Origin: Amoebophrya sp. A120
Taxonomy: Eukaryota; Sar; Dinophyceae; Syndiniales; Amoebophryaceae
Reading direction: 5' to 3'
Length of the DNA stretch: 64,000 bases
Assembly (NCBI GenBank): GCA_905178155.1
Contig: CAJINV010000008.1
Location: 2,733,303-2,797,302 of the forward strand
Both the position numbers and the translations under genes were made by a program. The notes beneath the pieces are model-generated. The model saw nothing but the letters and a program-made list of their open reading frames with translations, was not told the origin of the DNA and searched no databases. This document shows positions 25,001 to 35,146 of this stretch, in pieces. Position 1 is the stretch's first letter; each line of letters starts with the position of its first letter.

Positions 25001-27566
25001 CACCTTCTGGTTGATGTCCTACTTTCTTCCCGACCGAGGAAGCGAGTATGTGGTGGATGCGCACGAAGTCCAGTCGTCGGGCCTGCTTGCTGCCCGGGTG
25101 GTTTCGCTTGCGCGGGGTCGCAAGGCCACCGGCGTCGGCGAAAGCAAATGGGTCAAATGCTCCTCCTGGTCCGCCGTTCGTCTCTTCCATCCCCGTAGAG
25201 CTGCTCCTCGTCGTGTCGTCATAGTACAAATCGGCTTTGCACTTCGTTTCGTACTCCAAAAAATCGATCAAATTGAAGAACGGCAAGTACCCCCGGCGAA
25301 TCCACTCATACAGATCCACGGTGACGATGGGGCGGTTTGCCAGGACCGACGCAAGCACGAAGATCGCCAAGTCCGCACACCAGAACCAGTGAATGAAAAC
25401 CGGAAGGTTTTCGGTGTCGGGGAAATAAGAAGAGGTAACGTGCTTATTTTTCAGCGCGCCTCTGCTCCCAGTTGCGCCCGCAGCTGTTCTTGAACGAGCA
25501 GGCACTTTAGAGGTGGAGGAAGCAGGGTTGTTTCCACCAGGCGGAATGTTGTCGGTGTCGTCCTCGATCGCGGCGGCAACTTCAGCAGTTCTTGTCGTTG
25601 CTTTTTTACTGCCTTTCCTACTACTTCGCCGAGCGCTTTTGCTTTTTCTCCCCGAGGGAACAATCGCATCTGCCTCCGTTGGAGGTCTATTTCCCTTTCT
25701 GCGCATGTCGATACCGAAAAATGTTTTCTGCACGCTTTCTTGCCACGATCGGTCGTGGAAGGTTGAGTGTTCCTCGTTTTGGTCCTGCTCGTCGTCTTCA
25801 CTGAGGAGATAGTTTTCTTCCTGAGAGTCTTCCTCCGGCTCCGAATCGTGATCCACAAACCGCACAGATCGCGAATTCTTATCCGACTGTTTATGCGGTT
25901 CTCTATGATTCTTCTTTGCACGATCTCCACGAGACTCTGTCAATCCGGGAATGATATCTTCTTGGGACACGCTTTGATTGATGGTATCGGTAATGGCTCG
26001 CAGATGTTGACCTTCTCCACCCGGAGTCGCCGCTGCACTTCTATCGTCGTGTATTTCGTCTTTATCCATCTCTTCTCCTTCGTCCGACGAACTGTGCGTT
26101 TCCCAGACCCCGTTCTTAATCTTTTTTGACGACGCACGATTCCTCCCTCTCAAGCGCTCCTTCGTGTTGCTTCGCCAGCACTGCGCGAACGTTACACTCC
26201 CGAACCCCGCCTCCCCGGGAAGGAACTGCGAGTCCAGTAACAGCAACGTGTTCAGCTCGCGCTGGTCAACCGGCTTCGTGCCGCCGGTCGCGCTACCACG
26301 GCCGAGACGCCTGTGCCGCTTCATCGCTTTCTTTTTCTTTTCCGCTGACTCGTTGCTCAGATCATTCGTCAGCTGCAGCTGCGAAGTTGTAGATTTTTTG
26401 TTGTTACTACCAGAACTCGTCTGCCCCCGCGATAATTTATTCAGATTCTGCAGCAGCGCATCCTCCTCCTCCTCGTCACTACTGCTTCCCTTCTCCTGCT
26501 CCACTAAACTTTCGGCCATTTCGTTCGTGTGCGCCCGAAACTCCGCCCACAGGTCCCGCACGAATTGGAGCACGGGCCGGTTCGCGATCAGGTGCTTCAG
26601 CGGGTTGAAGCTCGGCTGCGGATTTAAATTTCCAGCGGAACAAACCCCTTGCTCGTGCTTGGATTTCTTCTGCGAGGACCTCATTTCTGAGGATAATGAA
26701 CGTGGCGAGTCTCTTCTCCCGCCACGCCCCTCGCTATTACTACCGCTTTCGTCGTCAGTATTGTTGTTCAATATCTGACCTTGTTCTTTTACCGCTTGTT
26801 TCTCATAGCTTTTCCCTTTTCTCATCCCGCCCTCCCGCTCGTCGATCAGCCTCGCGTGCCGCACGAGCTCGCGCATCTGCGCCTGCAGAATGTCCTGCAT
26901 CAGGTCCAAAACACTCCTTTTTCGGCGACCTTCTGCAGACTCGTCCCAGTCCGGACCGTTTTTTTTCCTTTTCTTTCTCTTCAACCCGGTGATCTCGTCG
27001 TAGTCCCCGGCCTCGTCTTCCAGGTCCCGCAAATCCCGGTATCCTGAGTAAAAACGTACCCACACCAGAGTCAGGATGGGGAATCTGCTAGACAAATCAG
27101 CCAGCTTTGGTTGTTTGGCATGACAAGTTTGTCCGCGTAGTGTAGTGCTGTTTTAGCTAGTTTAGCAGCATTACAGATCTAGTATCTCGTGCTGATTGAA
27201 GCATGACAAATTTCAAAACCGCATTAGAAAATGCTTCTCATGGGGCTCCGCATGAGAAAAATTTTAAGCATGCAGAGTTGCATGACAACTATGGTGTGGG
27301 TACGTTTTTACTCAGGATACCCGGTCCAGCTGTGTCATCTGCGCCTCCTTCCGGGCCGCCGCATCCTTTTTGATCCGGATGGACACCACCTGCTGCTTCC
27401 GCCCGGTCACGTTCTCGCCCTGGTCCCCGATGTCCACCTCCCCAAACTGCTGGGTCAGCGCGTGGTTGATCACCCCGCATTGCCGACAGGTGAAGTGCCC
27501 GGAGTTAAAGTCCTGCACTAAATCCTCGGACCCACACTCCTCACACTCCATCGGCGCGCCCGACAT
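22092..27566 (-). CDS. TAF1B/Rrn7-like RNA polymerase I initiation factor
   Basis: ATG at 27566. The first exon (27320-27566) encodes an N-terminal zinc ribbon (CEEC, then CRQC) as in TFIIB-related factors. After an introner element the frame is open for about 1,640 codons. Near the middle is a cyclin-fold signature, LASVLANRPIVTVDLYEWIR then GYLPFFNL, which resembles the Rrn7/TAF1B motif with a DxxRWIxxGxxPY core. Long charged, Ser/Asn/Gln-rich insertions separate the conserved blocks, making it much longer than yeast Rrn7 or human TAF1B. The C-terminus is lysine-rich. Expected role: promoter-bound core factor for rDNA transcription in the nucleolus. Other TFIIB-family members such as BRF are possible, but the DLYEWIR block favours Rrn7. 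Confidence 0.62.
27040..27319. mobile_element. Introner element 4 (280 bp) in the TAF1B-like gene
   Basis: Flanked by perfect CCCGG repeats (27035-27039 and 27320-27324). Its terminal inverted repeats are perfect over 28 bp, beginning TATCCTGAGTAAAAACGTAC. This is the cleanest copy in the window. Removal joins TQLDR to DLRDLEDEA. Confidence 0.93.
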
Positions 27567-28421
27567 TTTTCTGGAATGAAATAAATTCCGGTTAGTTTAT
27601 TGAAAATACTTGTTGTACCCAGTCCCAGGGTCGTCGCGCTGGGGAAAGTAAAATCTGGTGAATACGAATTTGTATTTCTATTTTCATCTTCAAATTACAG
27701 CGAAGTCGAGAAATCGATCTTGTTCAGGAATGGTCAAAAGTCGGCATAACAGGATCGATGGTGTCAGGGGCGGGTCGGAATACAGGTAATATCGGCACAA
27801 GTATAGTGTAATCGGGGAAACTTCGTGACGGATGCTTGTAGTTCGATGAATGTCTACTCAGGAGGGAATACTTCTATCTAGAAGAAACGCGACAAATGAT
27901 GTTGACGAGAAGAGGTTTTTGTAATGCGTTCTCTGATTTCTATTTTTACTTTTTCTTCAACCTACTGCCTCGGTCGCCTGGTGGTGTTCGGAGCATCGCG
28001 ATTGTGCAAAAGCTACAAGAACAGAGACGATACAGTGGCGAATCTGCTGATGAAACGAACTGTAAGTGTGACCATTTCGAATTTGACAAAAATCGGGAGC
28101 GAGGAACCACACGAGCACATTTTTCACAACCGACGTCAAGGTTCCTGTTCTTCTGCAGAGCCAGATGAACCGCATTTGGATCTTGGTTTATTTCCTGATC
28201 TCAACACTCCTACAATTTTTGTAGACGACCGATTTATTGCCTTTTTCGCGTTTGATATTGTGATTTTCGTTTCTGATCTGGATCATTTCGTTCCGATTTT
28301 TAACAAACGAAGACAGTTGGCTTGAAACAAACCTCGACTGCACCAGTCAAAGTGCCACGGACAGTGCTCCATACAAAACAGATTTTCGATCAACACTGCG
28401 CTGGGTGGAGAGAAAATGTTT
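27567..28421. other. Spacer
   Basis: Nothing supported; presumed promoter of the TAF1B-like gene and 3' flank of the HAD gene. Confidence 0.45.
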
Positions 28422-29297
28422 TTAATCACGATCAAGAACTAAAAGTATCTTTTCTATCAGCTCAACGACAGTCTCGAATTCGTATTCGGGAGTGATTTCC
28501 AGCATGTCGGTACCAGCCCTTTTCTCAGCATTCCTGATCCAGCACGCTTGCATGCCATTCTGTTTTGCGCCTACAATGTCCTTCGCAAAGTCATCTCCTA
28601 TCATCAGACAGTCCGCTGGATGAAGAACAGGGATTTCATCGTCTTTTTGCAGCACGGGTATTATCCCTTGTGCCTCCTGCTGTCGGTCTGCTTCGGCAAT
28701 CGCAATTCCGGTACCAACCTGCTTCTCCAAACAATTCCTCGCTTTTTCCAGCGCCTTCTGGAACATTTTTTCGCTCGGCTTGCAGGCCCCGACCTCGATA
28801 GCGCAGACGGAAAAGTCAAACAGGTCCTTTACCTCCTCTACTTGAAAAACATCCGCGTTGCCGTCCGTCACTGCGCCAATGATGAGCGGATAATTTCTCG
28901 CTTCTCTCCTCTTCTCTTTCATTTTCTGTAATTTTCGCAACTGCGGCACCACGTTGTCGAAGAAAAAGGGGGTGTTTCGCCACTTATGCCAATAATCAAA
29001 CTGCTCGTCCACGACGGCTTTGCTGGTTCCTTCTGGGTTTTCCCTTTCGAGGTACGTTTTCCGCAGGAAGGTGTAGTCGAAAGACTTCTCCGGAAACTCT
29101 TCGATTAGCGGTTTTATCCCGGTTTCGAAGTTCTGCAAAAAAGGAAACTGCTCCTGCGTTTTCGTCGCCGCGTTGCGAATGGTTTTCATGCAATCCCAAA
29201 GCGTTTCGTCAAGGTCAAAGAGCAGAACTCTCGGCGGTGGCGGAGATGACGGAGAGGCTGTTTTTACCGCCGGGTTCGGTGGCGCATCCAGGGCCAT
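28422..29297 (-). CDS. HAD-superfamily phosphatase
   Basis: A single-exon gene of 291 codons with ATG at 29297. The HAD motifs are all present: I, FDLDETLWD with nucleophile Asp28 and Asp30; II, the Thr in AVTDGN; III, the Lys in GACKPSEKMF; IV, GDDFAKDIVGAK. A helical C1-type cap lies between motifs I and II. Length and motif spacing fit soluble HAD phosphatases acting on small phosphorylated metabolites, of the FMN-hydrolase or N-acylneuraminate-9-phosphatase type. Substrate cannot be predicted. No signal peptide, so probably cytosolic. Confidence 0.9.
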   Translation of the reverse strand: MALDAPPNPAVKTASPSSPPPPRVLLFDLDETLWDCMKTIRNAATKTQEQFPFLQNFETGIKPLIEEFPEKSFDYTFLRKTYLERENPEGTSKAVVDEQFDYWHKWRNTPFFFDNVVPQLRKLQKMKEKRREARNYPLIIGAVTDGNADVFQVEEVKDLFDFSVCAIEVGACKPSEKMFQKALEKARNCLEKQVGTGIAIAEADRQQEAQGIIPVLQKDDEIPVLHPADCLMIGDDFAKDIVGAKQNGMQACWIRNAEKRAGTDMLEITPEYEFETVVELIEKILLVLDRD

Positions 29298-30487
29298 CCT
29301 TGCACTGCTTTCTCCTGAAAGGTGTGTAACGACGCGACAAACTCAAATCAGATGATAGATTGTAAGGATCACGCCAAATCAAGTACGAAGCGCATCAGAT
29401 CTTTTATCTTCACTAGGCAAGTAAGTACTGCAATGGCTCGACAGACTATCTGTATATGAATTCAACAGACCATTGCTGGTGGTGCCGGATCTCAAAACTC
29501 GTCGAAAAGATTCAAAAAGTATTAAAACCTTAATCGGATCAGCATCAGTTCCTGTGAAAACGAAGGAAAAGATTAAGATATGATTCACGAAGGCAAACCA
29601 ATGATTCAAAAGTAACCTTGGAAAATAAATCGGGGGATCTTCATGTTGCGGAACAATACGGCACTACCTCACCTGACCGTTTCTTCATCTCCGACGCAAC
29701 CACTGCGGAAAGTTCTTGGCTTCGGCGAATCAAAGAAATATGGCTTAGAAATAAACCTTTCGAATTAAAAGTGAATCACGCAGTAGTTTCAATTTCATCA
29801 TAGTAATCGTAAGAAGTGGCTGACAGCAGTCTTTTCCGTGCCGAAAACAAATTGTTGTTCTGTAGAAAACCAGAACCGGTTCGTTTCCCCACGGGCTGTC
29901 GTGCTCAGAGAAGTTTTTTTTCGGTAGTATCATTATCCTGCCACCTCTTACTGCTCGAATCATCATCGTGCTCAAACTGCGTCAGAAAATCGACCTCTTG
30001 CGATCTCCTGCCGGGCTTGCATATTACGGATCATAGACTCGTTGGACATCAAAATGCTAGATGAAATGTAAATGCGTCTGTAGCCGGCAGAAAGTCGACC
30101 ACAGTGTGGCGGTACTGCTGTTTCATTTTTTTAGTAGGGGCTGCTGATTTGGAATCATGTCGCAATCGAGTACGAAATTCAAATCGACTGTGCCTTCGTG
30201 TACGTTTAATTCGAAAAAAAAGTTCCAGAAAGACAGAACATAGTGTAAAAACTCGTATATGAGTTCAACATCCTACTGGTGATACTAAGGCGCTCGAACC
30301 GCAGGCAAAAGAAACCATGTGAAAGCGTCTGGATGTGAAATCTGGTTAGATGAGCAGTCGAGAAATCACTTCACCTCAAGACTTTTCAACAAATCCACCT
30401 TCGCAGACAACTGGCAAATCACTTCTAACTGCGATGAGCGAAGAAGGGCGACCGAAGTCCCTGAAAAGGAAGTAGGAGCGAACTCGA
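29298..30487. other. Spacer
   Basis: No supported gene on either strand across about 1.2 kb. Confidence 0.45.
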
Positions 30488-32121
30488 CTACTGTCCTCCC
30501 AGCCCTTGCCCAGCGGCTCCGGCGAACTGGGCCGCCAGGGCCGGCGTGGCGCCCTCCTCGTAAAAGGAGCCTCCCGGGGTCTGGTCGTAGTAGCCCGATG
30601 GTGTCATGCCCGCCAAACTCGCGTCGTAGGGCGCTTTCAAGCCCTTGGGATCCTTTCCGTCGATCATGTATCGAAAGGAAAAATCCCCCCACCCCATACT
30701 CAAACTAGAGATTTGTGATGCAGATTTGTGGTCACAAATCAGCTTTGTCATGCTAGAAGGGAAAAGATGCGGACTGTAGTGCTGGTTGGCGTGGGAAAGC
30801 CTCGGATCTTCAGCATGACAGGGGGCAGCTGGAAGTGGGAAACAGCATGACAAATTGCCTGCAAACGAGGCCACAGCTGCGTCTCTTGGCCTTCTAGCAT
30901 TACAAGTCGATTTGTGTACTCAAATACAGCATCACAAATTTCGTTTTCGATATGGGGAGGGGGGATTTTTCCTTTTGATATGATGTATGGCGTCTTCATC
31001 TTGTCGTCCTTCCCATAGCCCAACTCCACCCCCGGGACGCCCCCGACCTGCGTCTTGGCACCCGAAGCGCCGGCCACCCGCTTGTGCGCGTTCATCTGCT
31101 CTTTCAGTTGCTTGTCCCCCAGCGGGATCACCCCACCCTCGCGGATCGTTGCCTTCTTCAACAGCTCGTCGAACTCCTTGTCCTCTTTTACCGCCATGCA
31201 GATCAGCCGCGGCGTGATGCGCGCCTTCTTGTTCTGCCCCGTCTGTTTGTTCACCGTGTTATTCCCCATCGCCACCTTGGCCCGGTTCCCCGCCAGCTCG
31301 CACAGCTCGGCGACCAGGTACTCCATCACGGCGGCGCAGAAGACCGCGGTGGTGCCGGACACGCGCGCGTTCGCCGACGCCCGGCTCTTCAGCCGATTGT
31401 GAATACGCGCGACCGGGAAAATCAGGTTCGCCTTCGCCGCGCGGGTCTTGGCAGACCCCTTCTTTTTCCCCTTCGACTTCGCCTCCTTGTTCTTCGCCTT
31501 CCCCAGCTTCGCCAGTTTGTCCTTCTGTTTTTTTTGTCAAGTCCGATGTGGGGAAGTTGTTTTTGTACAGCGGTTTTATTCCATACGAGATCATTTTGTT
31601 GTAGCTTGATAACTTATTCAAAAAGAAAAATGAGTCCGCACAGGCACGCTAATGCCAAAAAAAAAAGCAACTACATAGTACAAAGCATCTACCTTCGATT
31701 TCTTCTTTGCGTTGATGCCGATGGGAAGTTCTGAGAGGATGATTTTGTCCTTCTTCCCCTTGTCTTTTTTGTCCTTCATCTTGTCCAGCTTGTCGTACTT
31801 CATCATCTTGTCTTGCTGTATACAAAAGGAAAATCAAAACCGTGCCCTTTTGTTGATGCTATGCCAGTTCGATTTGCTCTTCATGCGCCGCTTTTACAGC
31901 GTGCGCTGTTTCTTATTAAGCAAGTAGTAGCTCAGATGTGTAGTGCAGATGTACCTATTAATCCTAATGCTAAGGCACAAATCATAACGGTGCTATTCAA
32001 CATGCAGAGAATCAACAATAGAGCGAGGTTTAATTTTTCGCAGTCGGTTATTGTCCATCTTGTTTTTGTCCACCGCCATCTTCTTTTTCTTCGTCGCCAT
32101 CTTCTTCTCTGCGTCCTCCAT
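30488..32121 (-). CDS. Divergent histone H2A with N- and C-terminal extensions
   Basis: The histone fold is unmistakable: FPVARIHNRL aligns with FPVGRVHRLL, AAVMEYLVAELCELAGN with AAVLEYLTAEILELAGN, ARITPRLICMAVKEDKEFDE with [20 protein letters not shown], and ATIREGGVIP with VTIAQGGVLP. About 11 extra residues (MGNNTVNKQTG region) lie in the loop before ARITPR. The N-terminus is a long lysine-rich extension from exons near 31688-31814 and probably 32040-32121 (ATG at 32121). The C-terminus has an extra tail ending GLGGQ, encoded after an introner element. Exon 31688-31814 to about 31530 joins by GT-AG in phase. No SQ[DE]-phi H2A.X motif is seen. The first exon junction is not resolved. Confidence 0.82.
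30669..30980. mobile_element. Introner element 5 (312 bp) in the H2A gene
   Basis: Flanked by TCATG and TGATG (4 of 5 match). Same family as element 3: ends with AAATCCCCCC blocks and the ATTTGTGGTCACAAAT palindrome, but inserted in the opposite orientation relative to transcription. Removal gives KTPYMIDGKDPKG. Confidence 0.87.
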
Positions 32122-33218
32122 CTTGAATGTTGTAAGTGTGGCTTAAAAAGGTGTGAAACAGAAATGTTCTTCAAAAGTAGGGATAGAACGAACGGGTTGT
32201 TTTAGGTGCTACGATAAATCAGTCTAGCAAACGAGCATGGTAAAGCCGAGTGCGAAAAAAGTTTCCCGCAAAAAAGTAAAACCAAGATCGGCAGAACGAT
32301 CTTGACTGTTGTTCCGCTGTTGAAGAATGGATTTTCGAATGATGCTGATCCAGTAGTTGTGATATGCGCCAACTTCAAACGGACAGCAGGGATAACGGCG
32401 AGGCAGATCGCTTCTTATCTGAATCAAGGATCTACTTCTTTGCTAGTCGCGATAACAAATCAAAGTTGCCAAAAAAAAACTTAAAACAAATAGAAACTGC
32501 GAGGCAAGTCATCAAATTCTAGATCACTGTCCGTCTCGCTGTAGGGATGTGCATCGCTTCGTGAGCACGTCAAGATCTTTCGCTGCTTTGCAGGTTGTGT
32601 CTTTACGTATTACCCAGTCCGTCATGCTTCTGGTCAGCGCCAGCGCGTCGTGGGAGTGCCATGCGTTGATTAAGAAATAAGTAATATCGCTGGTGATCGT
32701 TCTTCGACAAGTTTTGTGCGGATCGAGATGCTCTACTCGTTCGCGACCAATTGGCAATTATGAAATCTGATCTAAAAATTGACGAGACTCTGGGCGTAGA
32801 TGAATACTCTTTTTATCGATTTCCGTGCCACTACAGCGTCAAGTTCTGGTCTCATCTGTTACTGTGCACAACATGCCGTCATGCTACGAAAAGCGGACAT
32901 GAATCGCGTCGCCATGTTTTGTTTTAAGGCTCTGATCAAAGTCACTTAGTGCAGTAGCAGTTTCTACTTCGTTTGTTTTTCTGGATGAATACGAATGAGT
33001 TGGGATCGAAATACAGCAGAGAGATCTATGAAACTGTTCAAGGTCAAGCTATGTATTCTCGTTGGAATGAGTCCTCCGCTTTACAAAGTAAGAGAGGAGG
33101 ATTGTTTCTCTGTAATCTGAGTCGCTCTCGTTGGAACTACTTCGTTGGATGTGGCAGTACGTACCTCCTGGCGGGCAGGCGTTAGACACGTTTAGCGTTT
33201 GACAACACCTTCCGTAGC
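32122..33218. other. Spacer
   Basis: No supported gene; presumed H2A promoter region on the minus strand. Confidence 0.45.
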
Positions 33219-34214
33219 TTAGAAGTAATCAGAAGTCTTCATCGCAGCGAGCGCAAAACCCAACATGATCCAGATGGCCACGGTCAAATACCATCGGCTA
33301 CGTCCGATCATGTCGATCTCGCCCAGCTCAGCAGCCCCAGCAACCTTTGCCGCCGCGTGTAGTTCCGCTAGTCTGTCTCTACACTCTACACCCACTTCGC
33401 GAAAAATCATCGCTTTCTCGACGCCGAAGTCCATCGCGGTCTCGCACACCAGACGAACAAACTCGTTTGCCACAGGCCGCACCGCATCTTGATGTTTTCG
33501 CAAAAAAGCCAAAAACTGCTCACGTTTCCACTCCCGGTGAGCCACCTCTACCACTGCCTTCGATGCAAAAACATCGCCATGGACACGGCCTACATGGGCG
33601 TGGCACGCCGCTGAGTCCGGGGAGACGTGGAAGCACAGGAAGCAGAAGTGACAACCGCAGCGCGGCTGGTCGCATGTCAAGGCCCGACATCCGTCAGGAT
33701 TCTGATCGATCAGACTCCTACACTTTGGGCAGCGCGGTGCGACACATTCCAACGCGGAATCAGCGAGCAACTTCGCATCAGCCAATTTCTTCTTGTCTTC
33801 GCTTTGCAGCGTTGCTGGCCTGGAAGATACCCGCTCAAAATATTGCTCGAGTTTCTTCGGCACTTCTGGCGCGGTGGGATCGTCGGTTTTCGCGACCTGT
33901 CCGAACGCCTTAGCGATGTGCTCGTGATCGAAAATCCCTTCAGGACAGGTTGTACGACAGCAGTGGACTCCCCTTTCATGCAGCGGGGCTGTTCCGACGT
34001 GCTCCACCAGGCAGCGGCAACAGTAAATATGCTGATTTTGCGAACAGACGTATCCACAACTGACTGCCGCTGGTGCCGGAGCGTTGTCCTTTAGAGGGTC
34101 AACCGGATCTTGACAAACAAGACACACTCGAAGCTGGATCGTGCGTGTGGCGTCGTCGTCATCCCGGCCCCCAAAATGGACCGGGCCTTCCTCTTCGCTA
34201 GGGCCGCAACCCAT
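33219..34214 (-). CDS. RBR-like RING E3 ubiquitin ligase, tail-anchored
   Basis: Single exon, 331 codons, ATG at 34214. It starts MGCG, a possible N-myristoylation plus palmitoylation site. A first RING-like cluster spans CLVCQDPVD to CCRTTCPEG. A second Cys/His cluster (CPKC, DGCRALTC, CGCHFCFLCF, then paired His) resembles the IBR or RING2 of RBR ligases, with CRALTC in the position of the catalytic cysteine loop. A C-terminal hydrophobic segment (YLTVAIWIMLGFALAAM) followed by only six residues makes it tail-anchored, facing the cytosol. Assignment to RBR rather than generic RING/B-box is tentative. Confidence 0.72.
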   Translation of the reverse strand: MGCGPSEEEGPVHFGGRDDDDATRTIQLRVCLVCQDPVDPLKDNAPAPAAVSCGYVCSQNQHIYCCRCLVEHVGTAPLHERGVHCCRTTCPEGIFDHEHIAKAFGQVAKTDDPTAPEVPKKLEQYFERVSSRPATLQSEDKKKLADAKLLADSALECVAPRCPKCRSLIDQNPDGCRALTCDQPRCGCHFCFLCFHVSPDSAACHAHVGRVHGDVFASKAVVEVAHREWKREQFLAFLRKHQDAVRPVANEFVRLVCETAMDFGVEKAMIFREVGVECRDRLAELHAAAKVAGAAELGEIDMIGRSRWYLTVAIWIMLGFALAAMKTSDYF

Positions 34215-35146
34215 TTTTCTAAGCTTTTTTTATTATCGGAAAGCGGATAAGAACAAGACGGAGGGGACAGAAAAAATGAGTTGTCACGAACGCCAGAAAA
34301 AGGAGTTGTCCCGCTGGCAATTGGATTTTCAATTCATGAGAGCTCATACAAGTTTGTGAGGTCATGAACCTCTTGGGCATAGTTGCTATGGTAGGCGTGT
34401 GCCAGAAATTAGATCTTTGTGGCTCGCATGCTGGCGTAAAAACAAGCCGGAGACCTAGAGCTAGATCCTAGTGGCAACTCCGGCAAAAATAAAAATGCTA
34501 GTCAGTGTGTGTTACAACTCGTCAAAAGCAGATCAGTTGCCTGCTTGACACCATCTGAAAGAAGTTCGGCTCCTTAGATCGTCAAATTACTGTAGTCAGC
34601 CATGCTGTAGATCTGTCTTAGTTTGAAGAGCGAGTCGCACGCAAAGGAATCTATGCAGTCGACAGCACCATGTATCGGCATGAAGTAGTGATCGTACTCG
34701 TAGTAAATTGTATCTTGGCTATAGTGGATTACAAAAGCATGGATCAGGAATACGCACCAAAAGCAACGCGGCGACATCGTGCAGGAGTCATTTGAACAGC
34801 AGCGATTGGGCTGCCGTGCTGAGAGAATCGATGAAAGTTCAACAAATGTGATAGGTTCTTGAACTTCAGCATGCTTGGATTTTATTTTCTGTGATTATTC
34901 TAGCGAGCAGCTGCGGATGCGGAATGAAGTGTTTATCTTCGGAATAGGTCAGGTTCATCGAACTTTCTTCTCGTGCACTATCATAATCGACCACTTTCCT
35001 TCTACAGGCACGTTCCAACATGAAGCAGATTGCGACTTCAAAAACGATTTGGATCGAAATTGATTGAAGGTACATACGAAACTGGTAGCCGCATGTCCAG
35101 TCGTTGTTCTCGTCTATTCATGCGATTAAGGCACAAAGTCTCGTTC
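34215..35146. other. Spacer
   Basis: No supported gene. Confidence 0.45.

Noticed and set aside
30280-30310. CTCGAACC resembling a tRNA B-box on the minus strand
   Set aside because: No A-box, anticodon arm or acceptor stem can be drawn around it. I found no tRNA in the window.
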